Below the pieces are notes generated by a model that made no database searches, was not told where the DNA came from, and saw only the letters and a list, made by a program, of their open reading frames with translations. DNA of 64,000 nucleotides. Origin: Excoecaria cochinchinensis (lineage: Eukaryota; Streptophyta; Magnoliopsida; Malpighiales; Euphorbiaceae). Location: assembly GCA_947683425.1 (NCBI GenBank), contig CANTUQ010000037.1, positions 7,332,501 to 7,396,500 of the forward strand. The letters run 5' to 3'. Made by a program: the position numbers and the translations under genes. Positions 12,571-24,577 of the stretch are shown piece after piece; within the stretch, counting starts at the first letter, position 1, and every line of letters begins with the position of its first letter.

Positions 12571-13223
12571 TAGGGGTGAGCAAAAAAACCGATGGACTCG
12601 GTTAACCGAAAAAAATCCGAAACCGAACCGATGGATTGGTTAACCGATTGTAATTGACTGGTTAATGGTTAGTGTTTTAAAAAAACCGATATTAATGGAC
12701 TGGTTAATGGTTTTTGATTCATGTGATTGGTTAACCGAACTGAAACCGAATTTTTAGTTAATTTATTAATTTTTTAATAATTTATAACAATTTATTCTAA
12801 TTAAAGGTGATCATATACTTTTTTTTATTATACTAATTATTTTAAAGTTTTTAAGTTTTTTTAATTGGCTATTAGTAAGTATAATAATTTATCTAATTAA
12901 AAGTGATTATGGACCGGCTAATATATTTACTTATTAAATATTAATTTTCAAAAATAAATTTGCTTATATCCACCAAATATTTTTATTTTAACAACAATAA
13001 TGTTATATTATAGTGAAAAAATTTTAATTTTTAAGTATCTTGAATATTTTAATTTTATTTATGAATATATTTATAATTATAGTGGTTAACCGAAAAATAT
13101 TGGGTAACCGATCCGAAAATCCGAAACCGATGGTAATGGACTGGTTAATGGACTGAAATTTTAAAAAACCGATATTAATGGACTGGGGCTCATGGACCGG
13201 TTAACCGACCATGCTCACCCCTA
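12571..13223. mobile_element. hAT-type MITE with TAGGGGTGAGCA termini
   Basis: A 653-bp element with ends TAGGGGTGAGCA and TGCTCACCCCTA, flanked by 8-bp duplications ctattgag (12563-12570) and ttattgag (13224-13231) with one mismatch. An 8-bp TSD is the hAT signature. The interior has many CGGTTAACCG and ATGGACTGGTTAATGG motifs. No transposase. It is inserted in the left target duplication of the LINE, so it is younger than the LINE. Confidence 0.85.
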
Positions 13224-13270
13224 TTATTGAGGGAGATTAAATATTAATTTATTATATTTTAATAGGAACA

Positions 13271-14487
13271 ATGTCTTTGTCTGATACCGAGCGTCTTGTT
13301 CTCCCTTCAGAAGTTGATAGAGCGACAAAAAAAGTTAAACACAGGGCAGAATTCTCTAGCTCTTCGGGATATAGAGACAGTCTAATCAATGGAGCTGTGA
13401 GGGAGTCCTCAATGGAAGACGTTTTCGACTCTATGGAAGTCAACTTAAATGCAGGGGATGTGAATATCGATAAATCTGGAGCCATTCCTGTGGTGAGTTT
13501 CTCTGATAACCTTCGCTCCAAACTTTCTACCACTCTAGGGAAGGTGGTTGTTGCAAGCCTCCTGGGAAGGACGATCGGATATAAAGCTTTGAGTGCCAGA
13601 ATTCAATCACTATGGAACCTTACTAATCCTAAAATATTAGATATAGGCAGGGGATTCTTTTTAGTGCAGTTTGTTAACGAGAATGATTATAAGAAGGCGC
13701 TCTATGAAGGCCCCTGGGTTGTGAATGGAGCCTACTTACTAGTGCAGAAATGGAACTCTCGATTTAGAGTTTCCAATGGAACAGTTAATACTACCACTTT
13801 CGCCTCCCTGAATTACCTTTACAGTATTACTCATGCAATGTTTTGACAGCCATTACAGAGGCTATTGGTCCAGTTGCTAAAATAGATTATAATACCAGTC
13901 AGCTTCACCGAGGTAGATTTGCTAGGGTGGTTATGGCCATTGATCTGAGACAACCTTTGGTCTCTATGATTAACATTGATGGGGAAACACGGAAGGTGAA
14001 ATACGAAAATCTGCCTAAGATTTGCTTCTACTGCGGTAGGGTTGGCCATTTTGATATCTACAGTCCTCATAAGCAAAGTGTTAATACCAATGGGGATAAC
14101 CAAGAAGGCATGTCAGAGGAAACTGCACCAACTAATTTTGGCCAGTTTGATGAGTGGATGGTGGTCGAAAAACGAAGAAGAAACCACAGAGTCCTGGCCT
14201 CTAGTTCAAGGAAGAATCCCGACTTCAGAGGGAATGGTTCCAGATTTGCGGCACTGGATGGGGATGATGGCGAAATTGTAGGAGAAATTACTACTGATAA
14301 GAAGAACTTGCCTAATCAAAATAATGTTTTACTGGGTGGCCAAACAAAAAAGAACATAGGAATTTTTAAGTCACGTGGGTTCAAGAATGCTGCATCACAT
14401 GGAAGAGGGGGGTCCACTAAAAGAAGTTTTTCACGTGGTCATAACCTTTCTAAAGAAGTCAATGTGAATAAAAAAAAGCTATTCTAG
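13271..14487 (+). pseudogene. LINE ORF1 (DUF4283 / zf-CCHC nucleic-acid-binding protein), frameshifted
   Basis: The first part (13271-about 13800) begins MSLSDTERLVLPSEVDRATK and contains the DUF4283 core: KALSARIQSLWNL, DIGRGFFLVQF and ALYEGPWVVNGAYLLVQKW. Near 13800 the frame shifts; the continuation (RLPELPLQYYSCNVLTAI) runs in the next frame to 14487. A zinc knuckle CFYCGRVGHFDIYS lacks its last cysteine, which is replaced by serine. The tail is rich in basic residues. A further acidic stretch, 14574-14850 in another frame, is probably the C-terminal part of the same ORF1. The protein would bind LINE RNA. Confidence 0.85.
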
Positions 14488-14885
14488 GAGATTTTTTTAC
14501 TTTTAAGAGTAAAGTTCAGCATAAGGAGAACTTAGTGGTCATGCCGTAGACTCTCAATTCTGAGAAACATACGGTGGTGGGTAAACCGATTATGGAAAAA
14601 GTAGCCACTAGTGTGCCAGCTACCAGCAGCTTGGAAATCGTACCAAGAAGTTCTCGTCTCTTGGGGCAATTTGATAGCAGGCCTCCTGACCCCGAGCTCC
14701 AACTTCCTGCTGCAGGTAATATATCTATAACACTTGACAAAATGGATTCGGATGAAACTATTCGAATAGGGAATGAAGAAAATAATGATGATTTCAGTGA
14801 TGATGAGGGACCTCTTGATCCCTATTTGAGAGAAGAATTAATGAGCTCTGCCTCAGAGGTTCTTTTCTATTTTTCTTTTTCTCTT

Positions 14886-17800
14886 ATGTCTATCTTTTCT
14901 TGGAACTGTCAGGGTGCTAAAAGCCCCTCGTTCGTGAGAACTCTGAAGTGTTTTATTCACAGCCATAATTCGAACTTGGTGGTTCTCCTTAAACCAAGGA
15001 TTAGTGGTTCTACTGCAAATAAATGTATTGCTAAGATTGGTTTCCCTCGATCCCACAGAGTGGAGGCCACAGGTTTCAGTGGTGGTATCTGGATTTTATG
15101 GAGAGAGAATTGGAACGTTGAGGTTCTAATTAACAATATGCAGTTTGTTCATCTGTGTATTAAAATCGAGGATAATTTTGTGTTTTATTTTACTGCAATC
15201 TATGCTGATCCCGTGGCCTCATTCCGCAGCAAGCTATGGCCTATCCTTCAATAAATTAACCTTTTTACTGATGAGCCTTGGATTCTGATGGGAGATTTTA
15301 ATTCTCTTTTATACATGAAGGAGAGACAGGGTGGCTCACCTAATAGATTAGGGGGTTTGCAAGCCTTTTATGGACTGGTTTAATGCCTCTAAGCTGATTG
15401 ATTTGGGGTACAAGGTCCTAATTTCACTTGGAAAAGAGGTAATCTTCATGAAAGGTTAGATCGGGGTATCTGTAACAATGCGTGGTGTGTTCAATTTCCT
15501 GAGGCTTCCATCCTACATTTAGCAAGAATCTCTTCTGATCACATACCTTTTATGCTGAAGTTGTGTAATACTCAGAGTGCTAATATCAATTGCCCCTTTC
15601 AATTTCTTCAAACTTGGTTAACTCATACTGACTTTCAGGACTTTGTTCGGAATAATTGGAGAGTAAATGGGAACCTGATGGCTTCGGTTAATGCTTTTAC
15701 TGAGAAGCTTTAGCATTGGAACTGTACGACCTTTGGTAATATCTTTCATCAAAAAAATGAGCTCTTGGCTCGTATTGCTGGTATTTAAAAAATTCTTCCT
15801 CGGAAGTACTCTCATCAGCTTGAAAATCTTGAATTAGAGCTGAAGTATAAGCTCGATCCGGTGCTCCTTCGGGAAAAACTCCTCTGGCTCCAAAAGTCTG
15901 GAAGTGAATGGATTCAAAGTGGGGATAATAATACTTCTTTTTTCCATCAAAGAACCATTAGGAGAAGGAAGAGAAACCACGTTGATTACCTTCAGAATTC
16001 TGAGGGCGTCTGGATTGATGATCCTTCGAGTCTTTGTGCTATGGTTGTTAGCTACTTTTCTACCCTTTATTCTGAAGAATGCTATAGTCATCCACTCTAC
16101 CATATCAGAGGCCATTTTCCATTTCTTGGTGAGAAGATGGCAGTGCTGTCCGAGGACTTTTCATATGAAGAAATTCGAAGAGCTCTATTTGACATGAAAC
16201 CTTGGAAAGCTCCTGGAGCTGATGGTATTCAAGTTGGGTTCTATCAATCCCAGTGGAATGTAGTGGGCAATGATGTCTGTAGGGAAGTGGTGAGGATTCT
16301 TAAAGGTGGCAAGATGGATAGTTCTATGAATAAGACCCTTCTCTGTCTTATCCCGAAAGTAAACGTTCCTAAGAATGTGTCTCAATTTCGCCCTATTGCC
16401 TTATGCACTGTGCTTTACAAGGTTGTGACCAAAACCATTGCTAATAGACTTAAAAACCTTATGCCCTCCTTAATTGGCCTGACTCATATTAGTTTTGTTC
16501 CAGGGGGCCATATAACGGAAAATACTATCATCACTCAGGAAGTTATTCACACCATGCAGTCAAAAAAAGGTAGAGCGGGCTTTATGACCATCAAAGTGGA
16601 TTTGGAAAAAGCTTATGATCGGGTTAGCTTGGACTTTCTCAAGGACACTCTGATGGACGTTGGGATTCCTGCTACTTTAATAGATGTCATCATGGATTGT
16701 GTCTCCGCCTCTTCTACGCATCTCTTATGGAACGAAAACTTGACGAAAGCCTTTATTCCTTCTCGGGGTCTCAGACAAGGGTGTCCCTTATCTCCCTATT
16801 TGTTTGTCCTCTGTATGGAAAGGCTTAGCCAAGGTATCAATATAGCAGTCCGGAATGCAAATTGGCATCCTGTGCAGCTGAATAGAGGCGGCCCCCCCAT
16901 TAGTCCCCTGTTCTTCGCGGATGACTTGATCTTCTTTAGTAAGGCTGATGTGCATCAAACCCTTGTCATTAGCAAGGTCCTCAATAGCTTTTGTGAGAGC
17001 TCTAGACAAAAGGTCAGTATTGACAAAACAAGTGTCTTTTACTCCAAGAATGTTAGCACTCATCTTCATTGAGAACTGAACCACATACTGGGTTTCAAGG
17101 AGGTTTCAGACTTAGGGAAGTATCTTGGTATGCCTCTCTTGCATTCTCGAATTTCCAAAAAGCACTACTCCTACATTATTGATTGAATAAAAAGCAGAAT
17201 AGCTAGCTGGGATGCTTCTTACATATCTATGGCGGGACAAGTTACTCTTACCAAGGTTGTTTTGTCTAACATGCCTTCCTATGTTATTCAGGCTTCTAGA
17301 ATCCCTTCAACTCTTTGTGAATAGTTCAATAAACTTTCTTGTTGGTTTGTTTGGGGGAGAATTGCGGACTCTCACAGCCTAGCCTTGGTTCCCTGGAGTA
17401 CTGTGACTCAACCAAAAGAAAGAGGAGGCCTTTCTCTCCGAAATACCCATACTCTCAATGAAGCCCTTTTTATGAAACTTGCTTGGAATCTGTTCACCCA
17501 GTAGCAACATCTATGGGTTAGAATTCTTGCTTCTAAATATAAATTCACTCATGGTTATAGTGTTTGTCCAGTTGTCCATCGCAATAACACCCTATTCTGG
17601 AAGAGGATTTGTAATGTCTGGAGTAATGTTATTAATCATGTTAGGTGGGCTGTTGGTAATGGCAGGAAAATCAGGTTCTGGTTTGACAGATGGGTTCCTG
17701 GGCTTAATCTCCCTTTGTTTCATTAGACTTTTAGGCCTATTCCTGAAGACTTAATTGATAAAACAATTGACTATTTTGTTGATGACAATGCGGGCTGGTG

Positions 17801-18972
17801 TTGGAGTCAATTTGAGGATTTTTTTTTCCCATCATATCGTTTTAAAAATTGCAGCAGCTTGTCCTTCGCACTCTCACGCTCGTGAGGATTTGGTTTTCTG
17901 GGGTCCTTCCTCATCTGGTGACTTTACTATTAAATCAGCTTATTCCAGCTTGTTGGGGACTGATTTAGAAGAAGATGACCCTCTTTGGAATCAGATTTGG
18001 AGATTAAAAGTGTCTCAACATATCAAAATGTTTCTCTGGCTAGCGGTCAATAATGGCATTATGACCAACTCTGAAAGAAGGAGAAGGCACTTCACAGACA
18101 GGGATAATTGCTCTATTTGTGGTATAGTGGGAGAGAATAGCCTCCATGTTCTGTGTGACTGTCTTGCTAAGCAGTTCTATAGTTTTTGTCTTCATGATGA
18201 TCAATATCAACACTTTATGGAGTCGATCAATTTGAAAAGCTGGGTGAAACTCAACTTGAACAACTTAATTTAGACTGTGAAGGTGTTGCTTGGCCTAAGA
18301 TATTTGCTATAGGCTGTTGGTACTTGTGGAAGCATAGAAATGAGTTCATTTTTCAGAACAAACAAAGACCCATCCTCTCTTTGGTGAATGATATGCTTAT
18401 TTTTGCTAAATCTTGTCAGAGAGCTTTGAATTCGATTGATGCGGTTGGTAAGGAAGCCTCAAAACCCTCTTTAGTGTCTTGGTCGCATCCTCCCATGAAC
18501 TTTGTCAAGATAAATACGGATGCTTCAGTTTCTAGAGGGGCGTTGCTACTTGTGGTGGAATTATGAGGAATCATTTGGGGCACTGGTGTTCAAGCTATGT
18601 GGCTAATTTGGGGATCTGTCCTATCCTCTTAGCAGAAGTTTGGGGGATCTACTATGGGCTCTGCAGGGCAAGGGAAGAAGGCTTTAATAATGTTATGGTG
18701 GAAAGTGACAATAAGTTGGCTGTTGAGATGATTTGTGGTAACTCTGCTCTCAGTGCGTCATGCGTCTCTCTGGTTAATCGTATTCGTAGTCTTTCCAAAA
18801 TTTTCTCCAATATTTCCTTCAAGCATGTCTACCGTGAGGTGAATTTTGCTGCAGATTATCTTACCCAGCTGGGTTATGGGTTTCCTCATGGCTACCATGC
18901 TTTACACTCCCCTCCTCAGGGGATAAATCCGTGGCTGTATCATGACTCCATGGGTGTTTCCTATGGCTGTTA
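14886..18972 (+). pseudogene. LINE ORF2: endonuclease - reverse transcriptase - zf-RVT - RNase H, broken
   Basis: Starts at MSIFSWNCQGAK (14886), the usual beginning of the AP-endonuclease domain; GDFNSLL (about 15291) and SSDHIPF (about 15532) are its later active-site motifs. Stops at 15252 and 15378 and frameshifts break it. The longest intact piece, 15861-17072, is the RT with KAPGADGIQVGFYQ, VDLEKAYDRV and the catalytic FFADDLIFF (about 16912-16938). 17073-18273 is the thumb and zf-RVT region (KSAYSSLL, CSICGIVGENSLHVLCDC) with several stops. RNase H occupies about 18480-18972 with INTDAS, LAEVWGIYYGL, VESDN and HVYREVNFAADYL; a one-base frameshift lies near 18540. Confidence 0.9.
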
Positions 18973-19009
18973 GTTTGTTTTCCTTGTGAGCTTGCTCACC
19001 TTGAAAAAA

Positions 19010-19025
19010 AAATTGACCCTATTGA
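19010..19025 (+). repeat. Right target-site duplication of the LINE
   Basis: Exact copy of 12554-12569, directly after the short A run that ends the LINE. Confidence 0.88.
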
Positions 19026-19370
19026 ATTATTAATAATAAAAAAATTTATTAACATTTTTTTAATTATTATTAAATATGAAGATATCAAAATCTTGGCTGG
19101 AAGGAGGGACCTGCGTTTGATCAACTAGGATTGGCAAAAAAGATTGCACTATAGACTATAGGCATATGGCGATTAGAAGATCAATGCATGGCCGATCGAC
19201 TGATCGGCCAGAAATGTTATTTGAGTGTAAAAGAGCGATCTTAATATGCAAAATGTAAGAAAAAAAAATAGCCCCGAATCTTCTGGAATTAGCACTTTGA
19301 TACTTAAATTATCATGACATAAAAAGATGGGATTGAAGAGTATAGAGAGAGAAACAATTAGAGAGATAGT
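19026..19370. other. Intergenic flank between LINE and MITE
   Basis: Unassigned sequence with a palindromic patch near 19190 (ggccgatcgactgatcggcc). No gene seen. Confidence 0.45.
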
Positions 19371-19378
19371 GTGAAGAG

Positions 19379-19783
19379 TATGGGTGATCACGGGGCGGGG
19401 CGAGGGCGGGAGCGGGGAGTGGCTCCCCACCTACTGCCTTGCCTAGGGGCGGGGATTCCCTTTCCTCGCCCCCACTAGGGACGTGGGGAAAAAATCCCCC
19501 TCGTCCCCGCCCCGGCGGGGATCCCGTCCCCAATAAAAATATTCAATTTTAATAGAAATTTTCGACTCAATGGAGATTTTTGACCCAAATCAAAAATATT
19601 TTACAAAATTTACCTTATAAAATTTAATAATTGATAACTTAAAATTAGAAACATCTCATATAATTTAAATACAAATATTTATAAATATCTCATACGATTA
19701 AAATATAAATATTTATAAATATTTCGTACAATTCAAATATTACAAATATTAATATATATTAATATATTATTAACGTATTATCA

Positions 19784-19844
<61 letters not shown>

Positions 19845-20005
19845 CGGGGCGGGGACCCCTTTCCCCATTCTCGCCCCGAATTCAAGGGCAGAGATTTTTT
19901 TCTCCCCACCCCCATCCTCACGGGAGAAAATTTTGGGGATTACCCGCCCCGTTTGGGTCGGGTCCCCACCAGGAACGGAGAATCCCCTCTGCATGATCAT
20001 CCCTA
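19379..20005. mobile_element. hAT-type MITE with GC-rich subterminal regions
   Basis: A 627-bp element with ends TATGGGTGATCA and TGATCATCCCTA, flanked by 8-bp duplications gtgaagag (19371-19378) and gcgaagag (20006-20013) with one mismatch. Subterminal regions are rich in GGGGCGGGG and CCCCGCCCC, and the centre is AT-rich with a (TA)n tract at 19790-19842. No transposase. Confidence 0.82.
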
Positions 20006-20013
20006 GCGAAGAG

Positions 20014-22190
20014 ATAAGCTTACCTAATCTCAAATGACTTGGAATGTTGGAGTGTATATAGGTGTTGGCTTTTCTAGGTTCTCTCTTAGAAATGCTGCTC
20101 ACAGTAAATGGCTTATTATTCGACAATTGGACAAACGGGCAATGTAATGGACATAGGTCTCGAAAATTCGAGTCTGATTGACTTGAATATGTCATATCGC
20201 AAGATTAAATATCTTATTAGGTTGCATCGATCGGTCCTTGCAGATCAACTTTAACCAATATCTCTGATCCGAAAAAAAACTCGTCTATATGAGATTTTGA
20301 CTTTGAGTGGGCTTAAATCCTAATGATAATGGGCATTTTCAAATATATTAAATATTAAATTAAAAAAATAAAATTTGAATAAATAATTAGTATTTTTTTT
20401 TTAATTTTAACAAAATTATTGACATACGAATGTTAGAACTCAAAAGTCTAATTGTTATATTTTAAACTATAGAGTCATAATGCTAAATTGACCCAAACGT
20501 CAAAATATTTTTAAGTTATCCATAATAATAATAATAATAAAAGCATTTCTTGAAATATTTTGATATCCTCAATTCAATATATTCGTTTGTATAAAATATC
20601 ATTTAAAAATAATATTAGGGATATCAATGATAGTAGAACAATGAGCAGGAAAATTCATAAATTTTTCCTATGAAATAATAATTAATTTAAGTTACTTTTT
20701 GTTGTAAAATAAAATACCATTAATAAATCAATATTCTACAAAAATAAGAATGAAATTTTACGTTGATTACATTAAAAATAAAAACAGTATACGATAAAAT
20801 TGAGGCATTTTAATAAATTTAGTGACTGAGTCATGACTCATGAGTCATCATTTTAAATTGAGAATTAATTTTGCATTATTTTTCAAATTCGTATATATAA
20901 TAATTTTTAGAAATTTAAACTTGTAAATCAATGGCTTGGAATGATTTAAACTTTGAATTTGACTTCATAAATACGTAAACGCTAAATTAAAAATGCTAGC
21001 TTATTCTTCTTCTATTTTGCGTTTTTATATAATAATTTTTAGATAACTATAAATATGAATTTTTAATTTTATTCATTATTTTTCTTATTTATTTTTTTTT
21101 TTTTTTTTGTCTTTTGGTTGTGTTATTTGATTCAATAAACTAAAATTTGAAATTTTTTGTATTTTTTTTGTTTTTTGATTGTTATGTCATATCTGAAACC
21201 TTTTGTTTTTTGTTTTTGTGTTTTTGATTTTAATAAACACAGATTTGTATAAATCTGAATTTTTTTTTTTGTGTTTAAATTTTTTTATTTTTTATTTCTA
21301 TAATCTCAGATCTGAAATTTTCTGTACTTTTGTTTTCGAGTTTGGATTTTTTTTATCAGATCTGAAATTTTTATTTAAATCTAGTTCTTTTTAATTAAAC
21401 TTAAATGCAATTTAAATTTTTATAATGAAAGTTTATCCTCCAAATTTGGTAGTTATTGTTTTCTTTTATAAAAGTTTGGTTATCTTTTTTAATTGAAATT
21501 TTTTTTTTGAACAACATATGGATTGAGTTTCTTATTGAAAGTTATATTGTGCACCGCATATTACTATTATCCACTATTTTCGTCGAAAAAATTCAGAAAT
21601 ATAATCCAGCAACTTTATTTATTTCATATATCTTATATACTTTTAAATTTTATAGGTTTATTTATACTTTTCAGATATATTTTTAATTATATTAATAAAA
21701 GTTTAATTTGCATTAAAATAAAATGCTAGCTTAGTTATTAAATTAAAAAAATATATAATTTTATTTTCTATTATTGGAGAGTAACTAAAATAAAGTTAAT
21801 AATCGTCATTTTTATTGCTTATTTATAATTTTAATTTTTTAAGGGTATTTTGGAAAGAATAGTAACTCGACAATAAGACAAATTGGCATACCAACTCTTC
21901 TAATTACTAATTAGAATCCACTCACCTTGCTCTATAAAGTACGAATCACTTCTGTTTAAGCAATTAAAAATTTGTCTAACTTTTTAAACTGATCAGATTT
22001 TAATTTCCAACCTCGTCAATCATCTCTGAAAATGTAATTACAAAAAAAAAATAATAAAAAATTGCTACATAAGTATTTTATTTAAAAATTAAGAGAAATA
22101 TTATCGGTATTTTAAATTTTAACAGCGTGCATCATACAATGCACTGCTATACGACGTACTAAATAATTTTTCAAACATTAATTTTCTTTT
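20014..22190. other. AT-rich intergenic sequence
   Basis: No gene supported. Contains a short (AAT)n at about 20523-20540 and T-rich stretches around 21070-21700 that create meaningless Phe/Leu open frames. Confidence 0.5.
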
Positions 22191-22195
22191 TGGAT

Positions 22196-23076
22196 TAATT
22201 ATGAAAATCTCCCAATCTATAATCATGTTTTCATTTCATTAAAAAAAAAATATCAATCTCCAACCTTTTAGAATTTTTTAAATGTAACATTTCATTAAGT
22301 TTTTCATCCAAAATCTAATGGAATGATATTTGGTGACTAGTATGAAATATGTCCTCAAAAATATTTAAACATAAAAAATATAAAATACATTTTAAATTAA
22401 AAATAAAAAATATTAAAAATATTTTTCCAAATTAAGAAAATTACTTTTCAACTAAGAAAATAAAAAAAATAAATTGAAAAATAAAAACACATGAATAAAA
22501 AACATAATTTTCTATCAAACCTATATTCCTAGAATATTTTTATTCATATTATATTGTCAATTTTATTGTTTCATGTACTTTTCTTTGATTCTAATACTAA
22601 TATGAAAAATACAAAAAGAAACATAAGACTAATTATGATATATATCACTAAAAACTATATATTTATTTGAAATATTAGTTCTATCTGAACTATTTGTTCT
22701 GAATCAAAGAGTTTCATAAAGAAAAGTGTTATTTTAAATATTTTTTTGATACATCTTAATTTTTAATTTGAACTTTTTTTTTAATTTTAAAATATTTTTA
22801 CTAATGGATTATGAAATCTATCGTTAATCCGTCGCTATATGTTGTATCTAGTGACAAATTTCAGTTCATCACTAAATGTCATTCCGTTATATTTTGGACA
22901 GAAAATTTTTAATGGATAGTTAAATTTAAAAAATTATAATACGCCGGGGATTGATTTGGTTGGTTTTTTTTATTTAGGGACGAAAATGTAAATAGGATGA
23001 TAGAGGAATTTTTATAATTAATCATTTTAAAAATAAAATAAAATAAAATGAAACGTAGATTGGGAAAATTTAATTA
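22196..23076. mobile_element. Candidate MITE with TAATTATGAAAATCTCCCAATCTA-type termini
   Basis: The left end reads taattatgaaaatctcccaat; the right end, reversed, reads taattaaattttcccaatcta, giving an imperfect terminal inverted repeat of roughly 35 bp around an 880-bp AT-rich interior. No clear target duplication and no coding capacity. Class uncertain. Confidence 0.45.
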
Positions 23077-23904
23077 CCTGAACTCAACCTTTAGGCGATG
23101 GGCTAAGTATGGGACTTTTTTTTATATTTGGGTTAAATTTAAAAAAACAATTGACAAAATGGAGCTACAGTAGAGATATTTGTGATTTTAGGGTGTCGGA
23201 AACCGGCACCACGGAATGCAGGTTTCCATGTGTTAGAAACCGGCACTTTAATGTGCCGGTTTCTGGCACTTTAGTTGCAGCACTGCAATTTGCAGTGCTG
23301 CAGTTTTGGTCACGTGCAGCTGCATTCACTGCAGCTTCACGTGAAGCTGCACCCGGACATGAATAGTTTTTTTGTTTATTCCAAATTTTACTCTCTTACT
23401 CAATCACTCTTCCTGCCCTCTCATTCATTCATTTTCAATTATTCATTTCACAACTTTGCTTTTCTCTCTTTCTTTCTATTTTGCTTTCGTTCTACCTTCA
23501 TCCTTCATTCCATTCTCTATTTTTTTTCTACCTTCTTTTCTTGATTAAAGGTAAGATTTTGATGGTTTAATTTTTTTTTTATATGAAGTTTATTTTGTTA
23601 ATAATCTTATGTTCATGTTTAATTTGTAGGTGGTTAAACTTCTTAAGATTATTTACTTTCAACATTAAATGTAAGACTATATAATTTTATTCTGTTATAG
23701 TATAATTTGTGTTTATTTTGATTAGTTATAGCATATATAGCATATATATGTATGAATATTTGAATATGAAAATAAAAAAAAAAAAGCATCATTAGCAAGG
23801 AAACATCTTCATGTTTTAAAAAATGATAAATCTGTAAATGTAATTTGTAGCAGATAATTTGCTCAAGTCAAAATTGATAATGTTTTGAAAATTAAATTAT
23901 ATGT

Positions 23905-24310
23905 ATAAGTTGTGGATATTTAAATTAGTTAAATAAATTTAATTGGCATGAATAGTTGTTAATGTTCAATTTTTTTTATTTGAAATTGCAAGTTTGGAAA
24001 TGGATATAAGTTGTGGATATTTAAATTAGTTAAATAAATTTAATTGGCATGAATAGTTGTTAATGTTCAATTTTTTTTTATTTGGAATTGCAAGTTTGAA
24101 AATGGATATAAGTTGTGGATATTTAAATTAGTTAAATAAATTTAATTGACATGAATAGTTGTTAATGTTTAATTTTTTTTTATTTGGAATTGCAAGTTTG
24201 GAAATGGATATAAGTTGTGGATATTTAAATTAGTTAAATAAATTTAATTGGCATGAATAATTGTTAATGTTCATTTTTTTATTTGGAATTGCAAGTTTTG
24301 AAATGGATCC
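23905..24310 (+). repeat. Four tandem ~102-bp repeats
   Basis: Units beginning ataagttgtggatatttaaa start at 23905, 24006, 24108 and 24210 and end at aatggat before the PMD-like fragment. Only a few substitutions separate them, so the array is young. Confidence 0.88.
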
Positions 24311-24577
24311 ATATCATTTAGGAGTTGAACGAATAAATCCGGGTCCTATTAATGGAGAGTTACTAATAATGCAAGGAAAACATCGATCTGATGCGATATG
24401 CAATAATTCGGTAATTTTTTTATTATATATTTTGTAAATTATTGATGAAATTATGTATTTATTCAATTGTATATGTTTTAAAATTATGCAAAGGTTGAAA
24501 GAGATGTGTTGAGAACCAGGAGAGGAAATTCAGACGGGCACTACCGACAAATTGACGATAGAATTATTCAACTCTAG
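24303..24577 (+). pseudogene. Plant mobile domain (PMD/MAIN-like) N-terminal fragment, truncated
   Basis: Exon 24303-24410 reads MDPYHLGVERINPGPINGEL and continues LIMQGKHRSDAI. This resembles the start of transposon-encoded aminotransferase-like/plant mobile domain (MAIN-like) proteins, which commonly begin with an MDPGPID...L...HRS pattern. A GT at 24411 and an AG at 24493 allow splicing in phase to 24494-24577, giving VERDVLRTRRGNSDGHYRQ and then a TAG where the family would continue. The rest of the domain is missing. Family match is from memory, so confidence is moderate. Confidence 0.5.

Larger units (their letters stand above)
13232..19009 (+). mobile_element. L1-type LINE with RNase H, nearly full length but inactivated
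   Basis: A non-LTR retrotransposon of about 5.8 kb. Order: short 5' region, ORF1 (DUF4283 plus zinc knuckle), ORF2 with AP-endonuclease, reverse transcriptase, zf-RVT and RNase H, then a very short A tail ending at 19009. The exact 16-bp duplication at 12554-12569 and 19010-19025 defines the insertion. Several stops and frameshifts break both ORFs, so it is not autonomous. An RNase H after the RT is usual for plant L1 lineages. Confidence 0.92.

Noticed and set aside
23905..24310. CRISPR-like array
   Set aside because: Units are contiguous tandem repeats with no unique spacers, in a plant genome.
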